A DNA stretch of 64,000 nt from Amborella trichopoda (GCF_000471905.2 NW_006497560.1:916140-980139); one strand, 5' to 3'; positions 11,598-24,267 are shown, counted from the stretch's first letter. The notes: generated by a model from the letters alone, not told the origin. Numbers and translations: made by a program.

Positions 11598-14500
11598 TGG
11601 TATCAGAGTTAAGTTACGATTTGGCATTCCGTTATCTACCATTGCTTTCAGCCTCTGACATGTGACTTCGTCAATCTGATTGCCTCTCCTTGTTCGTCTG
11701 ATGCTAAAATCCTAGGCAAAATCTAGGAGAGAGATTTCTCCATCAACTTTGAGTAAAGCATCAATGGCTGGATTTGTCTCCGAATCTGAGTAAGTTTTAG
11801 GCAATTAGGAAGGCCTTTCGTATTTGGGATCTGTTGATCTTCTCGGCCAAACAGGTTAGCTTCCTTCTTGATCCTCTCAGCCTTGGCTCTCTTATCCTAC
11901 ACTTTTTTAATTCTTGGTAACCGACTAGCATTGGAGAAGAGTGCATTGTTTCCAACAAGAAGTTGACCATGTTTATTTGATTCCTTGATGATTGAACCAG
12001 TTGGTATGCAATATTATGTTTTTGTTACCTCATGAGCCTTCTCTCGAAGCAACATCGGGTTTGTTTTATTTCTCTCTGTACTTTGTTCTCTTGGTTTTAT
12101 GTTTTTTGAATCCTTCTCTCTAAGAACTATTCTCTCTTTCTCTCTCTACAGTCTTTTTTTTTTTCTCAGTCTCTTTCTTTCTCTATGATCTTCCTGTTTT
12201 CTTGGTCTCTCTCTTTGTTGTAAGCTGTTTTTTCTCTCTGTTACAAGATTTTCTTTGTACCCGTACTAAAGAGAACCTTTTGTACACTTTATTTGTGTAA
12301 AAGTTGGGTTTGTATTTTGTGTACTTAGGAACCCCCTCTCTCTCTCTAGACTTTTATCTTTCTCTCTCACTAGCTTTGGGTTTTGTGTACCCTCTCGCTC
12401 TCTTTAAGATCACCAGACTTTTAGCTTTCTCATAATAAACTTTGTAAAAGCCATTTTGGGTATCACCGAAAACTAGAGAGCAAAAATAATGGCATTTTCA
12501 GACACAGCTCAAACAATTATTGTTTAGTTAGATGAATTAAACTACAATCATTGGTCTTATCTAATGCGAAGTTTTCTTAAAGGAAAACGGCTCTAGAAAT
12601 ATGGAACTAGTGATAAACAATGCCCTAAGCCATCAGAAAATCTTCGAGAAGATGAATTTGAATCTAAACTGGATGAGTGCGATGTTAATTTCATAAGGTT
12701 GTCACTTGGATTGTCAATTTTTCCATTCTCTCCATCAATATGCAATTAGAAAATTTTGAAATAGCTAAGGGAATATGAGATTTTTTAGCCAAAAGATATG
12801 TTCAAACCAATTTTGCTAAAATATATAAACATGAAATGAACATACAGAGCTAACGACAAAAGAAGGGACAATCAATTAAAGATTTTCACTCAGAAATGAC
12901 TATCATTTGGGATCATTTGGCACATATGGAACCTCAGTAGACAACTAATGTTAAGATCTATTATAAGTATCGTAATGAATCTCATCTTGTATAGTTTCTA
13001 ATGGCACTACAAGATGATTTTGAATCAGTACGAGCCTGTATTCATTATCAGACTCCTCTTCCGACTATTGATAAAACATTGGCTGAACTCATGGCAGAAG
13101 AAGCACGGAAAGGAACCTTTGATAACTTTGCTAATGTGAGTGACTCTGTTTTGGCTACTCTTCACAGTAGTACCTTTAATTCAACAGGGAAGAACTCTAT
13201 TACAAATAGAAAACCCTTCAATGATATATCACAAGTCCGATGCAACTATTACAAAGGATTTGGGCATATAAAGTACAACTGCCCTATTAAACTCAAGAAG
13301 AAGGCTCTTGCACAGGGTCTCACAACAGCATCAGCTTCTGCTACTCCTTCTGCTATGACCATCACATCTGCATACCTTACTACATAAGATGTTTAGAAAA
13401 TGACCAAATAAGCTATCTTTTGTAACTTATCTATTGTTGCTTCTACAATATCTCATACTTCAGGTAATTCAAGCACACATTTTGTTCCTTTGTTCCTTGG
13501 TATATTGATTCTGGTGCATCAAATAAGATGATATTTGCTCAACATTTTTTACAATCTCTTGTTTATGTTAACAACTATTCTCCCATTCATACTTCTAATA
13601 ACTCTATTTGGTCTGTAAGTCATGTTGACACTGTTGAAACCTCGAATCTCTCAATTTTTGATGTACTAATGGTTCCCAATCTTTCCATGAATCTGATTTT
13701 TGTTGCTCAATTATGTGAACAAGGTTATGACATCTTGTTTTCCTCCTCTGCTTGTACTGTTCAGGATCACTCGACGAGAAAGCAAGTTGGGAGAGGCCAT
13801 AGAGTTATTTGTTTGTCTTCAAACACCTACATATTCCTCGACAACCTAGTGCTTCCCATTTCCTGACACTTCCTCAGCAGATCGTCCTAACTCCTTTTTT
13901 TATCTTTGGCATAACATGTCAGGCTATATTTCTTTTTCTCGTCTTTAGTTTTTTTCTATCCTCTTGAAAGTTAGAGACTGTACAAACTGATCGTTTTTAT
14001 AATTGCATTTCCTTTTTCTACTCGTGAGACTTTTAATACCTTACCCTTTGAACTTATCAATTATGATTTGCTTCAATAGGTGGTGTGTTCCTTCAATAAG
14101 TAGTGTGCATTTTGCTTTAAGGATGATTTTTCTCAATATATTTGGATTTATTTGTTACACAATAGATCTGATTTTTATCAAATTTATTGTGACTTTTTCA
14201 CTATGGTTAAAACTCAATTTTCTAAAAACATTAAAAATTTTCTTTTTGAATTTGGTGGGGAATATTTTTCTAAATCTTTTAAAAGTCTCTTGAAGTCTCA
14301 TGGTATCATTTCTCAGTTATCTTATCTTGATAGACCTCAACATAATGGGGTTGCTGAATGAAAACATAGCCATATTGCAGAAACTGCCAAAACCCTTCTT
14401 CTATCCTCATTTGTGCCAAAAGAATTTTGGGGAGAGGCTGTTTACATCTCTACATATCTGATCAATATGATTCTTTTTTTTCTTATAGGGGGCATATTTT

Positions 14501-16536
14501 CCTATGAGCATTTGTACTCTGCTCCTCCTAACTATTCTCATCTTCGTGTATTTGGTTCAACATGTTTTGTACTTCTTCCAAACGTTGAATGAAATAAGTT
14601 GTTCAAACGGTTTGCTATTTGTGTTTCTCTGAATTATAGTCTTCAATAAAAAGGTTTTGGTGTTATGATCCTATTTCACAAAAACTTCATATCTCTTATT
14701 TTGTAACCTTTTGGGAACACATTCCATTTTATTCACTTCTTAAGTTTCATTCCACAACCCTTTCATTAACTAATTCACTTCAATTCATTGATCCCTTTGA
14801 TAAACTTTTAGAGACTACTAATAGTCCAAACACTAGATCACTTGTTTCCAATCCACACTCAAAACAGTTCTTATCAGTATGTTGTTCCAACATCAATAGT
14901 TGAAAGTCCTGAATATGCTTCTCCTAAAGGTGATCCCGCCTCTTAGCATGAGCGATGTTATCCTGAACGCTCACATTTTGTGCCCAAATATCTTCAAGAT
15001 TTTCACTGCTTCTTAGCCTCAGTTCTTGCATTTCGTGAACCTCAATCTTATCGTGAAGTTATCTCAAACCCAAAATGGAAGCAAGTTATGGAAGATGAGC
15101 TTCATGCTCTACAGAAAACTAATACTTGGGAACTTGTTGATCTTCCTCCTAGCAAATCTGCAGTTGGATGAAGATGTTACTAAAGTTAAAACTCGCTCTA
15201 ATGAGACTATTGATTGATGTAAACCTCGTCTAGTGAGAAAACGATTTACTCAAGAATATGGGATTGACTATAAAGAAATCTTTGCACATGTATGACTTCA
15301 GTTCGAACTTTAATTGTTGTTGTTTCTATTCGTGGTTGATCCATGTATCAAATGGATGTTAAAAATGCCTTTCTCCATAGAGATTTACACGAAGAAGTCT
15401 ATATGAAGCCTCCTTCTGGCGTCCATTATAAGTCTCATCAAGTTTGCAGGCTTCGACAAGCCCTAGATGGTCTAAAACAAGCTTTATATTACTCGTCGTG
15501 GTTTTGTTCAAAGCCATCATGATTTAGCTGTCTTTATTCATCGCACATCTAAAGGCCTTGTTTTATTATTATTATAAGTTGATGATATGAGTATCACAAG
15601 CAATGATTTTGATGACATTCGTGACATCCAATTACACCTTCGTATTTGTTTTGAAATGAATGACCTTGACCAACTCTGTTATTTTTTAGAAATAGCGGTG
15701 GACTCTTCTCCACGTGGCTATGTTTTATTTCAGGTCAAGTGTGCCTCTGAAATTCTTTGTAAGTCAAGTTTAACTGACACTAAAATAGTGGATACTCCAC
15801 TAGAGCTCAATGTTAAACTACAACCCACTGATGGTCAACTTCTATTTGATCCTACACGGTATCAACAACTGGTTGGTAGTCTTAACTATTTAATAATTAC
15901 TCGGCCATATATTAGTCATGTTGTTGACATTATCATTTAGTTCATGTCTACACCCCGCTCTTCTCATTATGCTGCAGTACTTCGAATATTAAGATATCTT
16001 CATGGAACTTTATTTCAAGGTATTCTTTCTCCTCTACTTATTGCCCAAAATTGCATAGTTTTTTTTATGCTAATTGGGCGGGTAATGTTACGAATCCTCG
16101 TTGCACCACCAGATTCCTTATTTTTCTAGGTGACTCCCTAATATCTTGGAAAAATAAGAAACAAGATGTAGTTGCTCGCTCAAGTATGGAAGCTGAATAT
16201 CGTGCCCTTGCTCATACCACCTATGATATTATCTGATTACGATGGTTACTCCATGACATGGGTGGTTTCTCATTCCCTTCATCTATTTTTTGTGATAATA
16301 AAAGTGTTATTCCAATAACTCACAATGATGTTTTTCATGATCTAACAAAGCACATTGAGATTGATTGCCACTTCACTCAACATCATTTTTTGCAAGAAAC
16401 TATTACACTTCCTTTTGTTCGTCCAGAAAATCAATTGGCCAATCTTCTCACAAAGACACATCCTATCATGCGCTTTCACTATTTATTATCCAAAGTCCAG
16501 TTGCTCTCTTTTAAAGCACCTTGAGTTTGAGGGGGG

Positions 16537-16722
16537 TATTGAAAATATATTGTGTGATATGTATAAATCTCATATGTTGGGATATTTTCCTTGTTTTGTG
16601 GATTTATTTCCTTTCGTATAGATATATGCAATCTGTCACATATAACAACCTTTGTGTATTTATACCCCTCTATTTTCTTAATGAAATACGGTGAACTTTT
16701 TGTGCCCCTTTACGAGTTAACA
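16537..16722 (+). repeat. 3' LTR of copia element
   Basis: Starts TATTGAAAATATATTG right after a G-run polypurine tract and ends GAGTTAACA. Same 186-bp length as the 5' LTR. Confidence 0.93.
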
Positions 16723-17830
16723 TATTATAGCCTAGAGAGGGAGTATGAAGTAGTGTGGAAAGTGGATCAGTATTTGTTTCATGAAAGAAATAAGGAGATA
16801 AAACCAAATGTATCTAAGAATTGAAAATAGTCGTATACCACACAAAGTACAAGCATTCCTGTAAATTTTGACTCTTGGTAAGACTGCAATTGTTGAATTG
16901 CAACAGAAAAGGGGTATATCATAATTATTGTGTGCATAGTGTATAAGCAGAATGAAGAAACAAGGGGTCTACTCTCCTTATGATGTCCTTATGCTCAAAA
17001 TGTATGGATGTGACCTTTTGGAAAGGTGAGCATCCGATTAGGCCTCCATATAGATACCATTGATATAACCAATAACTTAAATCTTCCTCTACTTCCTATG
17101 ATTGATAAGTTAATTTGGAAAGCCTTTAGATCAGCCATACATTAGGAGAGATGGAAAGAGAAAAATAAGAGTCTTTGAAGGAGATGTATTAATGGTGAAA
17201 AGGCTCAAGTCCAAGATTTTGTAATCGATTATGAACTAGGTGATGATTATAAATGAGAACTATGGTATTTTAATATCTAATGTCCTACGCAGTCTTGAAG
17301 AAGTTACGAAGATGGATCAAGAAAAAAAGGATTAGAGGTCTGTAGCAGATCACCACAGGAGACTATCAAACTTATTTCTATGATCACTTTAGTGGCTACC
17401 CCGATTTTGTTGGTATTGGAAGAGAGAAAAGAGACTATAATAGTAGAATGTTGATTACTCATCCAAGATCTTGTGGATCAATTATTATAATGTGGTAGAA
17501 AATAGTGCCATATTGTAAGTCTTGGGGTTTACCGAGGCGAAACAACTCGGAAGTTGGAATTATAGTATCGCTAAAGGTGACTCTCTAGATGTTATTAAAT
17601 AGTGCAAGAATGAACAAAGATTTCCTGAACTTGAGATCAATGCGGTTTGAAATGCATAAGATAGATGATTATCTTTTTTTCATTTAATACAAGGAAGCAT
17701 ATGCTTGGAGGGTTGGTAGTCAATAGATCTAATGGTTAAATAGTTTTTATAGTTATTTTATTTCCATTTTACTTACGAAAGTCTTGCAATTTTTTTCCAT
17801 AAAAAGGAAATTTTTTCTATCCATAATGTA
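16723..17830 (+). mobile_element. Decayed L1-type LINE, 3' part
   Basis: The LINE resumes after the copia insertion. Near 16860-17050 plus-strand frames show remnants of the zf-RVT zinc-binding region typical of plant L1 ORF2 (LQQKRG, then KQNEET and CPYAQNVWM). Near 17110-17200 there is an IWKAF...ERWKEKNK-like end. The 3' end is approximate and no clean poly(A) or target duplication was found. Stops and frame changes are numerous. Confidence 0.7.
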
Positions 17831-17914
17831 AGTTTTCAACTAATAGATCATGATTAAGACATTGCTATTTTAGCAAGTAAAATTCATTCCATAAAATAAA
17901 AAATAAAATAAAAT

Positions 17915-18085
17915 AAAAATGATTAATATTGAAATTATATACAAAATTTTTTAATATGGCTTTAGAAGATCAAATGCCAGATAAAGTTTCTTATTCATTA
18001 CATAAAATAACATTGATTAATATTGAAATCATATACAAAATTTTTTAGTGCGGCTTTAGAAGATGAAATGCAAGATAAAGTTTTG
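17915..18085. repeat. Tandem duplication of ~93 bp
   Basis: Two diverged copies share GATTAATATTGAAAT, ATATACAAAATTTTTTA and GGCTTTAGAAGAT, offset by about 93 bp. Confidence 0.8.
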
Positions 18086-19138
18086 GTTTTTTTTTTTTTC
18101 TCCCTCGCCTATTTTCTGACCTTTTTACCCGAAAACTGAGTTTAAGAATATTACCTATGACCAATAAGGACTTACTCTTCTCTTCCCTCTTTATACGTCG
18201 CGTCGAACTCATTTCACCACTGTCCTAGGGATTTTTTCGCTCCTTCATCTCCCTCTCATCGTGGGCACTGCACCATCACCATTTTCTCTTGTGGATCTGC
18301 TCTCTCTCGCCTCAGGGTAGGGATGAAATGAATTTCGTGAGGTATAAAGAAGATAAACAAGCCCTAAGTTGTATAAGTAACACTATTAATGCCAATTTTA
18401 AGGGAAAAAAGTGAGAGAAGATAGACAAGAAGGGATCATCTAATGTTGCCTGAAGGATAACAAATTTAGAAGAGCCATCACGAAATGGAAATGGAAATGG
18501 GAGTGGAAATTAGGAGTCCCTGCAAAATTTTCTTAAAGAGAAAATGTTTCTCTAGGGCACTTAACTCAAGAAGCCCGGGGTTCAAGTTTAACCAGGGCAC
18601 CAAAAGTTGTGCACATTTTTTCAATAAACACTTCTCATATCATATCTCAATTAACATGAGCATGGGAAAAATGGTATTAAAGGGATAAAGCTTACATTTT
18701 TCTTGCGCCGAAAAAGTGGGGGCATGTTTAATAGAAGTTCTGAGCCAACCTAAAGTCCAAGTAATTATCAATTCAATTCCACTCAAAATCCAAAACATGC
18801 AAGGAGACTGCTTTCCAATTCAACCATTTGCCTACCAAAAAAACTGAAGTATACAAGTTTGGGGCACAATAGATTTGACCTTTTTTTTATGTAAAAAGGA
18901 ATATAGTTTGTCTTTGAAATCAACACTTTTTCAGTGTCAAGGTGATGTCATGACACAATAGAAAAATTGAGGAAATGAGGTGTATGTGTAACACTGGTTC
19001 CATTCCACATAAATTCCAAGTAATCCAAGATGTACAAAAATTATGGATTCCAATTCAACCACCACAAATCAAGACTACTAACAAAAATATTTTAAAAATA
19101 GACAATAATACTATTTACCTTTGTCATGATAACCTAGG
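18086..19138. other. Intergenic; possible SINE-like tRNA segment
   Basis: No gene recognised. The pyrimidine-rich stretch 18170-18330 resembles a leader but leads into no recognisable exon. At about 18554-18602 the sequence GGGCACTTAACTC, then GGGGTTCAAGTTTAACC, resembles the 3' half of a tRNA with a B-box-like GGTTCAAGT, as in plant SINEs. No convincing A box or target duplication was seen, so this is weak. Confidence 0.3.
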
Positions 19139-19531
19139 GGGAAAATTTTATATAGTGCCTAGGCTCTAAATAATTAAATTAGAGCCTACCTAAAAAATTT
19201 CACTAGAAGAGGTTGTTTTGATGTCTAAATATCCTCAAATTGATCATCACGACATCAAGATGCATAAACTTGAAAAAAAAATGGATTTCAAGTTTTGAAA
19301 ATAGTGCATCTTGTAACGCATTTTTGGACCGTCAATTTCTAAGTTATTCAAGTTTTCATAGATTTGTTCGATCTACACTATTTTTGGAACTTTAAATTTT
19401 ATAATTAAGGATGCAAATATATTTTAAGGCCAGTCAAAACTTTCCAATATTAAAACCACATTTCTCGACACTATTTGAAGGTAGGCTCTAATTTGATTGT
19501 TTAGAGTATCGGTTATATACAAACCTCATCC
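19139..19531. mobile_element. Mutator-like MITE, family A (copy 2)
   Basis: Long inverted ends contain GGCTCTAAATAATTAAATTA and its partner TAATTTGATTGTTTAGAG. The outer ends start GGGAAAATT and (inverse) GGATGAGGTTTGTAT. Flanks TAACCTAGG (19130-19138) and TAACCTAGA (19532-19540) are an 8/9 target duplication, which assigns family A to the Mutator-like group. It is 393 bp and non-coding. Confidence 0.82.
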
Positions 19532-19543
19532 TAACCTAGAAAA

Positions 19544-19942
19544 GGAAAAAGTTTACATAAGGGTTTGGCCCTAAACAATCAAATTAAAGCGCACCTCAAA
19601 AATTGACTAAAAGAGGTTGTTTCAAAGCCCAAAAATCTTCAAATAGATCATCCCAACCAACCTAAAGATGTATGGACATGAAAAAACATGGATTTAAAGT
19701 CTTGAAAATAGTGCATATTGTAATGTATTTTTTGAACCATCAATTTTCAAGATTTTCAAGTGTTCATAGATATGCTCCATTTACACTATTTCTTAAGCTT
19801 TAGATATTTTATAATTAAAGATGAAAATAAATTTTAAAGCCAACATAAAGATTTTCAATACTAAAAAAACATCTTTCAGTATTACTTGAAGATGCACCTT
19901 ATTTTGATTGTTTAGAGCCTCAACCTTATACAAACCACACCC
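19544..19942. mobile_element. Mutator-like MITE, family A (copy 3)
   Basis: The left arm has GGCCCTAAACAATCAAATTA. The right arm has TTTGATTGTTTAGAGCCTC and ends TATACAAACCACACCC. It sits 12 bp from copy 2 in the same orientation. No clear target duplication was found. The interior is homologous to the other copies (a GAAAATAGTGCAT block). Confidence 0.75.
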
Positions 19943-20189
19943 AAATAAAAGTTAGGTGGTTTGGGCATAGTAGAATTTTTTTCCCAAATACATCTTTAGC
20001 CACCTAATTTCACATCCAATGGTTTGGGATGATTGTGACGCTTGTATATCAAACATAAACGAATCAATCCCATGGATAAAATACCCTAATGTTCCAAGCT
20101 TTTCCGTCACTCACAAACTCAGCAACAATAGGTTAGGTAAACATAACCAATCCAAATTTTGGTTTTGTAATGAATCTTGCAATCAAAAT

Positions 20190-20880
20190 GTGCTAATATG
20201 GTGTGCTGTCAGACTCCCAACTTGGTGCATGCGTCCTGGTCAAGGGGGAGAGCCGCAGAACCCCTTTGATCCAACCGGCCTAAGGATGAGGCTGCACCGT
20301 GTGCATGCTCTTGGTGCACGTGTGCCACTTTGGCCGGAAGAGGTACCATTCTTGGACATCTAGTTCTTTGCATCTATGCTCCGATATGAGAGGGGTATGC
20401 AAGCCTTTGACCAGAGGGCCACAAAGTACAAGGCACTGAGGTGGTGCATAACGCAAAGGTGGTGCACGACAGTGAACAGGGGCTTAGGCCCCACAGCCAG
20501 CTCAGTACACAGCAAGGCAGTGGACTGGACGATGGGCTACGTGGTGCGCTTTGGCTGGGAAAGAGGCCATGCTTGAATTCAAATTTCGGCATGCTAATGA
20601 TGGTGCGGATATATGGCATGGCAAGAACAGAAGTGTGCACAACACGCCTAGGCCACGGCGTGTTCAGCACATTGCCACATCCAATGGCCGCCCACCACAG
20701 CCCGACCCCAAACAGGTCCAAGCCTGAATTCTAGGTGGGGTGTCGAGCGCTGGGCCGGGCTAGCTTTCCCAATAGTAGGGCCCAGCCCATACCCAGGCCC
20801 ATTGGCCTGGTTTGGCCGAGCCTTTTGGGTAACAAGCCGGGTTAGGGGCAAGCAGCCCTGGACACTTGCCAAGTTAGGTA
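20190..20880. other. GC-rich island of unknown origin
   Basis: The base composition changes abruptly from AT-rich to clearly GC-rich, with many GGCC, GTGCAC and GCATGC words, and returns to AT-rich by about 20890. Several overlapping frames are open on both strands (20019-20363, 20441-20734 and 20374-20721 minus), as expected for GC-rich DNA, but none matches a family I know. It may be part of an LTR or leader of an unrecognised element, or sequence of organelle or other origin. Confidence 0.4.
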
Positions 20881-21411
20881 TTTATAAGAGACCTCATTTC
20901 TCACCAAAGTCTATATTACGCTTATTTGAATACCAAGGGCACTAATAAATATGGTTTCCTCACGAACAAAAAAAAAAAACACAAACGAAAACGACGGTTA
21001 TAACAGATAGAGATGTTATTAACTATTATTTTTCATTCAGTAGCTGTGAAAGGCAAACAAGGAAAAAAGAGGAAAAGAAAAAAAGAGGAATACACGTTAA
21101 AAAAGACAAAAAGAAATAAGACGAATACAAGACCAAATGCCAAAAATAATGTAACATTCATGGGTGTACAGTCTTTGAATTCAGAGGGTGCCGTCAAAAA
21201 TAATGGTTTTGGGCCAGGAATCTGCATAAAAAAACCACCAAATGAATAATACATCGCATAATGTTAACCAAGTTCTCCAATATATCTATAGTGTTGTGTG
21301 TCGATGTCGAGTTAAGTCGATGCTCAGACAGAGTCACGTAGACTGTGGAGAAAGAGCCCATACATTTATCGTACATGTCCGTTGATTTTGTGTTTTTTTT
21401 TTTTTTTTTTT
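20881..21411. other. Intergenic, no feature recognised
   Basis: A-rich and mixed sequence. Frames 21013-21249 and 21033-21254 are opposite-strand translations of a Lys/Phe-rich low-complexity tract, not genes. A T18 run ends at about 21411. Confidence 0.4.
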
Positions 21412-21619
21412 GAAATTGTCTATGAAGAGACCATTTATCTTTTGTACAAAAGGTCACAACCATTTTTACTCATTAAGATGTCAAATTGGATGGCTTGAAA
21501 TGAGTCACATAGTCCGAGAATTTTATTTTTGTAACTATATCTAATCAATGACACTCTTACAACCACCTATTTTGAAATCTAAGGGACAAGAATGATTGTA
21601 ACCTCCTTAAAGACAACCC
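21412..21619. mobile_element. Mutator-like MITE, family B (copy 2)
   Basis: The left end GAAATTGTCTATGAAGAGAC leads into CCATTTATCTTTTGTACAA, and the interior matches copy 1 (ATCTAATCAATG, CACTCTTACAACCA). The right TIR is shortened relative to copy 1. T-rich flanks hide the target duplication. Confidence 0.75.
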
Positions 21620-21779
21620 CTTTTTTTAGTATATATAGGCACCATATATAAAAGTTTCTTGCATAGTCTTACGATAAATGCACCATGGTCCATGTGGTAG
21701 AGTGGGCATTGATATGTTAAATCTTTCGAGTTTGATTTCTGTCATGGGAAATACTTTTTATATGGCTAAATTCTTTAAC

Positions 21780-22112
21780 GAAAAAGTTTATATAAAGTTA
21801 CAACCTCATTTGTAACTTTATTTGTAAAAATAATATTTCATTAATTTAGATTGTACATTTTATTTGGACAGTGTAGATTGGACACTATCTTAAAAGATGT
21901 GTCATGTATTAACATTGTCTTAAAAGATGTGTCATGTATTAACATTGTCTTAAAAGATGTGTCCTGTATTAACATTGTCTTAAAAGATGTGTCATGTATT
22001 AACATTGTCTTAAAGATGTATCACATATACACCATCCAAATAAAATGGACGATCAAGAGTACTGCAGCCTTATTTCTCCAAATAAGGTTGCAAATTTATA
22101 AAAACCGCACCC
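21780..22112. mobile_element. MITE family D (copy 1) with minisatellite
   Basis: The left end GAAAAAGTTTATATAAAG and the inverse of the right end GGGTGCGGTTTTTATAAA are partners, followed by ACAACC/GCAACC. Flanks TTCTTTAAC and TTTTTTAAT agree at 7/9, a weak Mutator-type duplication. The middle is a 30-bp tandem array (21891-22018). Diverged relatives lie at about 23375-23560 and 39335-39440. Confidence 0.6.
21891..22018. repeat. 30-bp minisatellite, ~4.3 copies
   Basis: The unit begins TAAAAGATGTGTCATG and ends TATTAACATTGTCT. Starts fall at 21891, 21921, 21951 and 21981, with a partial fifth. Copies are nearly identical. As the period is a multiple of three, it keeps a frame open as repeats of KDVSCINIVL (21851-22120, plus). 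I regard that frame as a by-product. Confidence 0.93.
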
Positions 22113-22120
22113 TTTTTTAA

Positions 22121-23374
22121 TTTAAATTCATACATGGCTTAATTCTTTAATATTTTGTAGTATGAAATTCAGGCTATAAAGAATAACTGCAAACCCCAAG
22201 TTTAGGTCTACACGATGTGTGAAAAGTTATTAATATACATAAGTGTTTTTTTGGGTAGTTATATACATAACAAGTGTTATTTAATATAAAATAGAAGACG
22301 TAAAATGCGATACTTGGCGTTCCATCTCCAGTCTCCTATACAAAGTGATGATGGTCTACTTTATTGATACGAAAACAATAACTTCATGTAAATAACTTTC
22401 TGAACTTTTAAAATATAAAGCTATTTCTTAATCATAAATATTTTTGTGGACATGCTTGCCGTGTTGGCCTTTTTGATGAAATATTGGACACTCCGAATAT
22501 GTACGAGACACTGACACTCATGCTCGTGTCTATGTAACACTCCCATCGTCGCATTCCTTTGCAAAATTTCAGATATATAACACATGCAAACATTCATTTC
22601 TAATCAACAAACATAAGTTATATTGTAGATGCATTGGAGAAAAAAAATAAAAGAATAAATAAATAAATAATTGTATCTAGCTCAACATAAGAAAATGATG
22701 AGCGGTGTATTATGAGATGTGCTTGCAGACATGCACAAATGCATGCATACTCGCACACATCTTAAAAATAATGGAGAGATAGAGAGAGAAGGTTTGGTTT
22801 TCCCCACCATTCCCTAAAATAGGCTTATAAGTACAGAGAATGCAATCACAACTACCTTTTGGCACATTTCGAAAGAAAGAACCATCAGAGCAGTTCGAGG
22901 ATTCTAATTGGGACTATGTCAAATGGAAGATACAAACAACCATTGCTACTTGAGCAATGATGAGAGAGGAATTCAAGGGCACAAATGAGGGTCAAGAAGT
23001 TTCACAAACGAAATACTCGACTACTGCCTCCGCAGGGTTAGATCAAGCTTAATTTTGATAGGTTGACTAGTGCATAGGGTCCGGTTCAAGATGAAAGGGG
23101 GAACACTCTATTAACCTTCTCGGGCCCATTAAGCAACCTCATCCAGTGAAGCAGAATTAAAAGTTCTTGGGCAAGGGGTTTTAAGTATTCCCCCTTCATG
23201 AAGAAGGGTAATCATTGAAGGTGAATAGACCAATATAAACAATTGGTGCAAGAATATACATAAGGTTCCTTGGGTTTGGATGCAGATTTTAGACAACATA
23301 AGAAGTGAAGTAGGAGGAAGAGAGATTTTTGTTTGATTATGTGCAATTTATAAAAGGTTTCAAGCTTAATTTTA
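22121..23374. other. Intergenic, no gene recognised
   Basis: AT-rich with short repeats (AATAAATAAATAAATAA near 22655; GA tract near 22780). No supported ORF, RNA gene or delimitable element. Confidence 0.4.
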
Positions 23375-23560
23375 GAAGTACGGTCGCGATATTTTACACT
23401 GTCCATTTTAGTTGGACGGTGACACGTCTTCTAAACCAGTGCCAAAAAGTAGCATATTTTGTTAGATAGTATCAAATCTACACCAGCCAAATAAAATGAA
23501 TGATGTAGATTACTGCAACTTTATTTTTACAAATAAGGTTACAACCATACATAGACCTAT
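23375..23560. mobile_element. MITE family D (copy 2, diverged)
   Basis: It shares TTTACACTGTCCATTTTAGT, CCAAATAAAATG and TTACAAATAAGGTTACAACC with family D. It lacks the minisatellite and its ends are approximate. Confidence 0.5.
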
Positions 23561-23904
23561 TCAACACAAGTAATGTGATGAGTTGGCTAAGGCAAGGACC
23601 TAAAGGGATGCTCTGGAGATTACTTTAAATGAAAGGACAATATGAACATCATAGAAAGGGGGGTAACAATTTACAGAGAGAAGGAAAGAGTGAAGGAACA
23701 AAGAAGGTGGAGCAAAAAGGTTAGGATGCACAGGTACAAAGTCCAGCCAAACTCATTTTTGCAAACTTGAGTGCATCGTGGTTTTGGCTCTTTTTTTTTC
23801 AGCAACTTTTGTTTAATTTGTGATCTGTACACCTGACTTGATACACAGGAAACTTTAAGTTAACGAAATCTACTGTCAGCTCTAAAAAAAGAAAAACGAA
23901 AAAC

Positions 23905-23905
<1 letters not shown>

Positions 23906-23977
<72 letters not shown>
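23906..23977. repeat. (TA)n(GA)n microsatellite beside assembly gap
   Basis: About 40 bases of alternating AT run directly into about 30 bases of alternating GA, which break off at the N run. The sequence resumes after the gap with AGAGAGAGA, so the gap is probably an uncollapsed GA tract or contains more simple repeat. Confidence 0.95.
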
Positions 23978-24267
23978 NNNNNNNNNNNNNNNNNNNNNNN
24001 NNNNNNNNNNNNNNNNNNNNNNNNNNNNNNNNNNNNNNNNNNNNNNNNNNNNNNNNNNNNNNNNNNNNNNNNNNNNNNNNNNNNNNNNNNNNNNNNNNNN
24101 NNNNNNNNNNNNNNNNNNNNNNNNNNNNNNNNNNNNNNNNNNNNNNNNNNNNNNNNNNNNNNNNNNNNNNNNNNNNNNNNNNNNNNNNNNNNNNNNNNNN
24201 NNNNNNNNNNNNNNNNNNNNNNNNNNNNNNNNNNNNNNNNNNNNNNNNNNNNNNNNNNNNNNNNNNN
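23978..24267. other. Assembly gap (290 N)
   Basis: A run of N. Its right edge lies 37 bases from the stop codon of the DUF1295-family gene, so that gene's 3' UTR and terminator are probably in or across the gap. Confidence 1.

Larger units (their letters stand above)
11412..16722 (+). mobile_element. Ty1/copia LTR retrotransposon (fossil)
   Basis: Two 186-bp LTRs bound this 5.3-kb element. The primer-binding site TGGTATCAGAG (initiator-Met tRNA type) begins right after the 5' LTR at 11598, and a polypurine tract ends at 16536. The 5-bp flanks TTTTA (11407-11411) and TATTA (16723-16727) match at 4/5. Parts in copia order: gag with a degenerate zinc knuckle (about 12489-13390), protease (about 13500), integrase (about 14100-14600), reverse transcriptase (about 14980-15950) and RNase H with SSMEAEYRAL (about 16070-16430). 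It is clearly broken, with many breaks. By eye the LTRs differ at about 20 positions (~11%), suggesting several million years under usual plant rates. It inserted into the older LINE. Confidence 0.93.

Noticed and set aside
20374-20872. Several overlapping frames on both strands
   Set aside because: GC-rich DNA lengthens chance frames. None shows a domain or a consistent frame.
21891-22018. CRISPR-like array
   Set aside because: Units are contiguous without unique spacers, and the DNA is nuclear plant sequence.
21851-22120. Repeat protein of KDVSCINIVL units
   Set aside because: It is the translation of a 30-bp minisatellite inside a MITE. There is no family match and no gene context.
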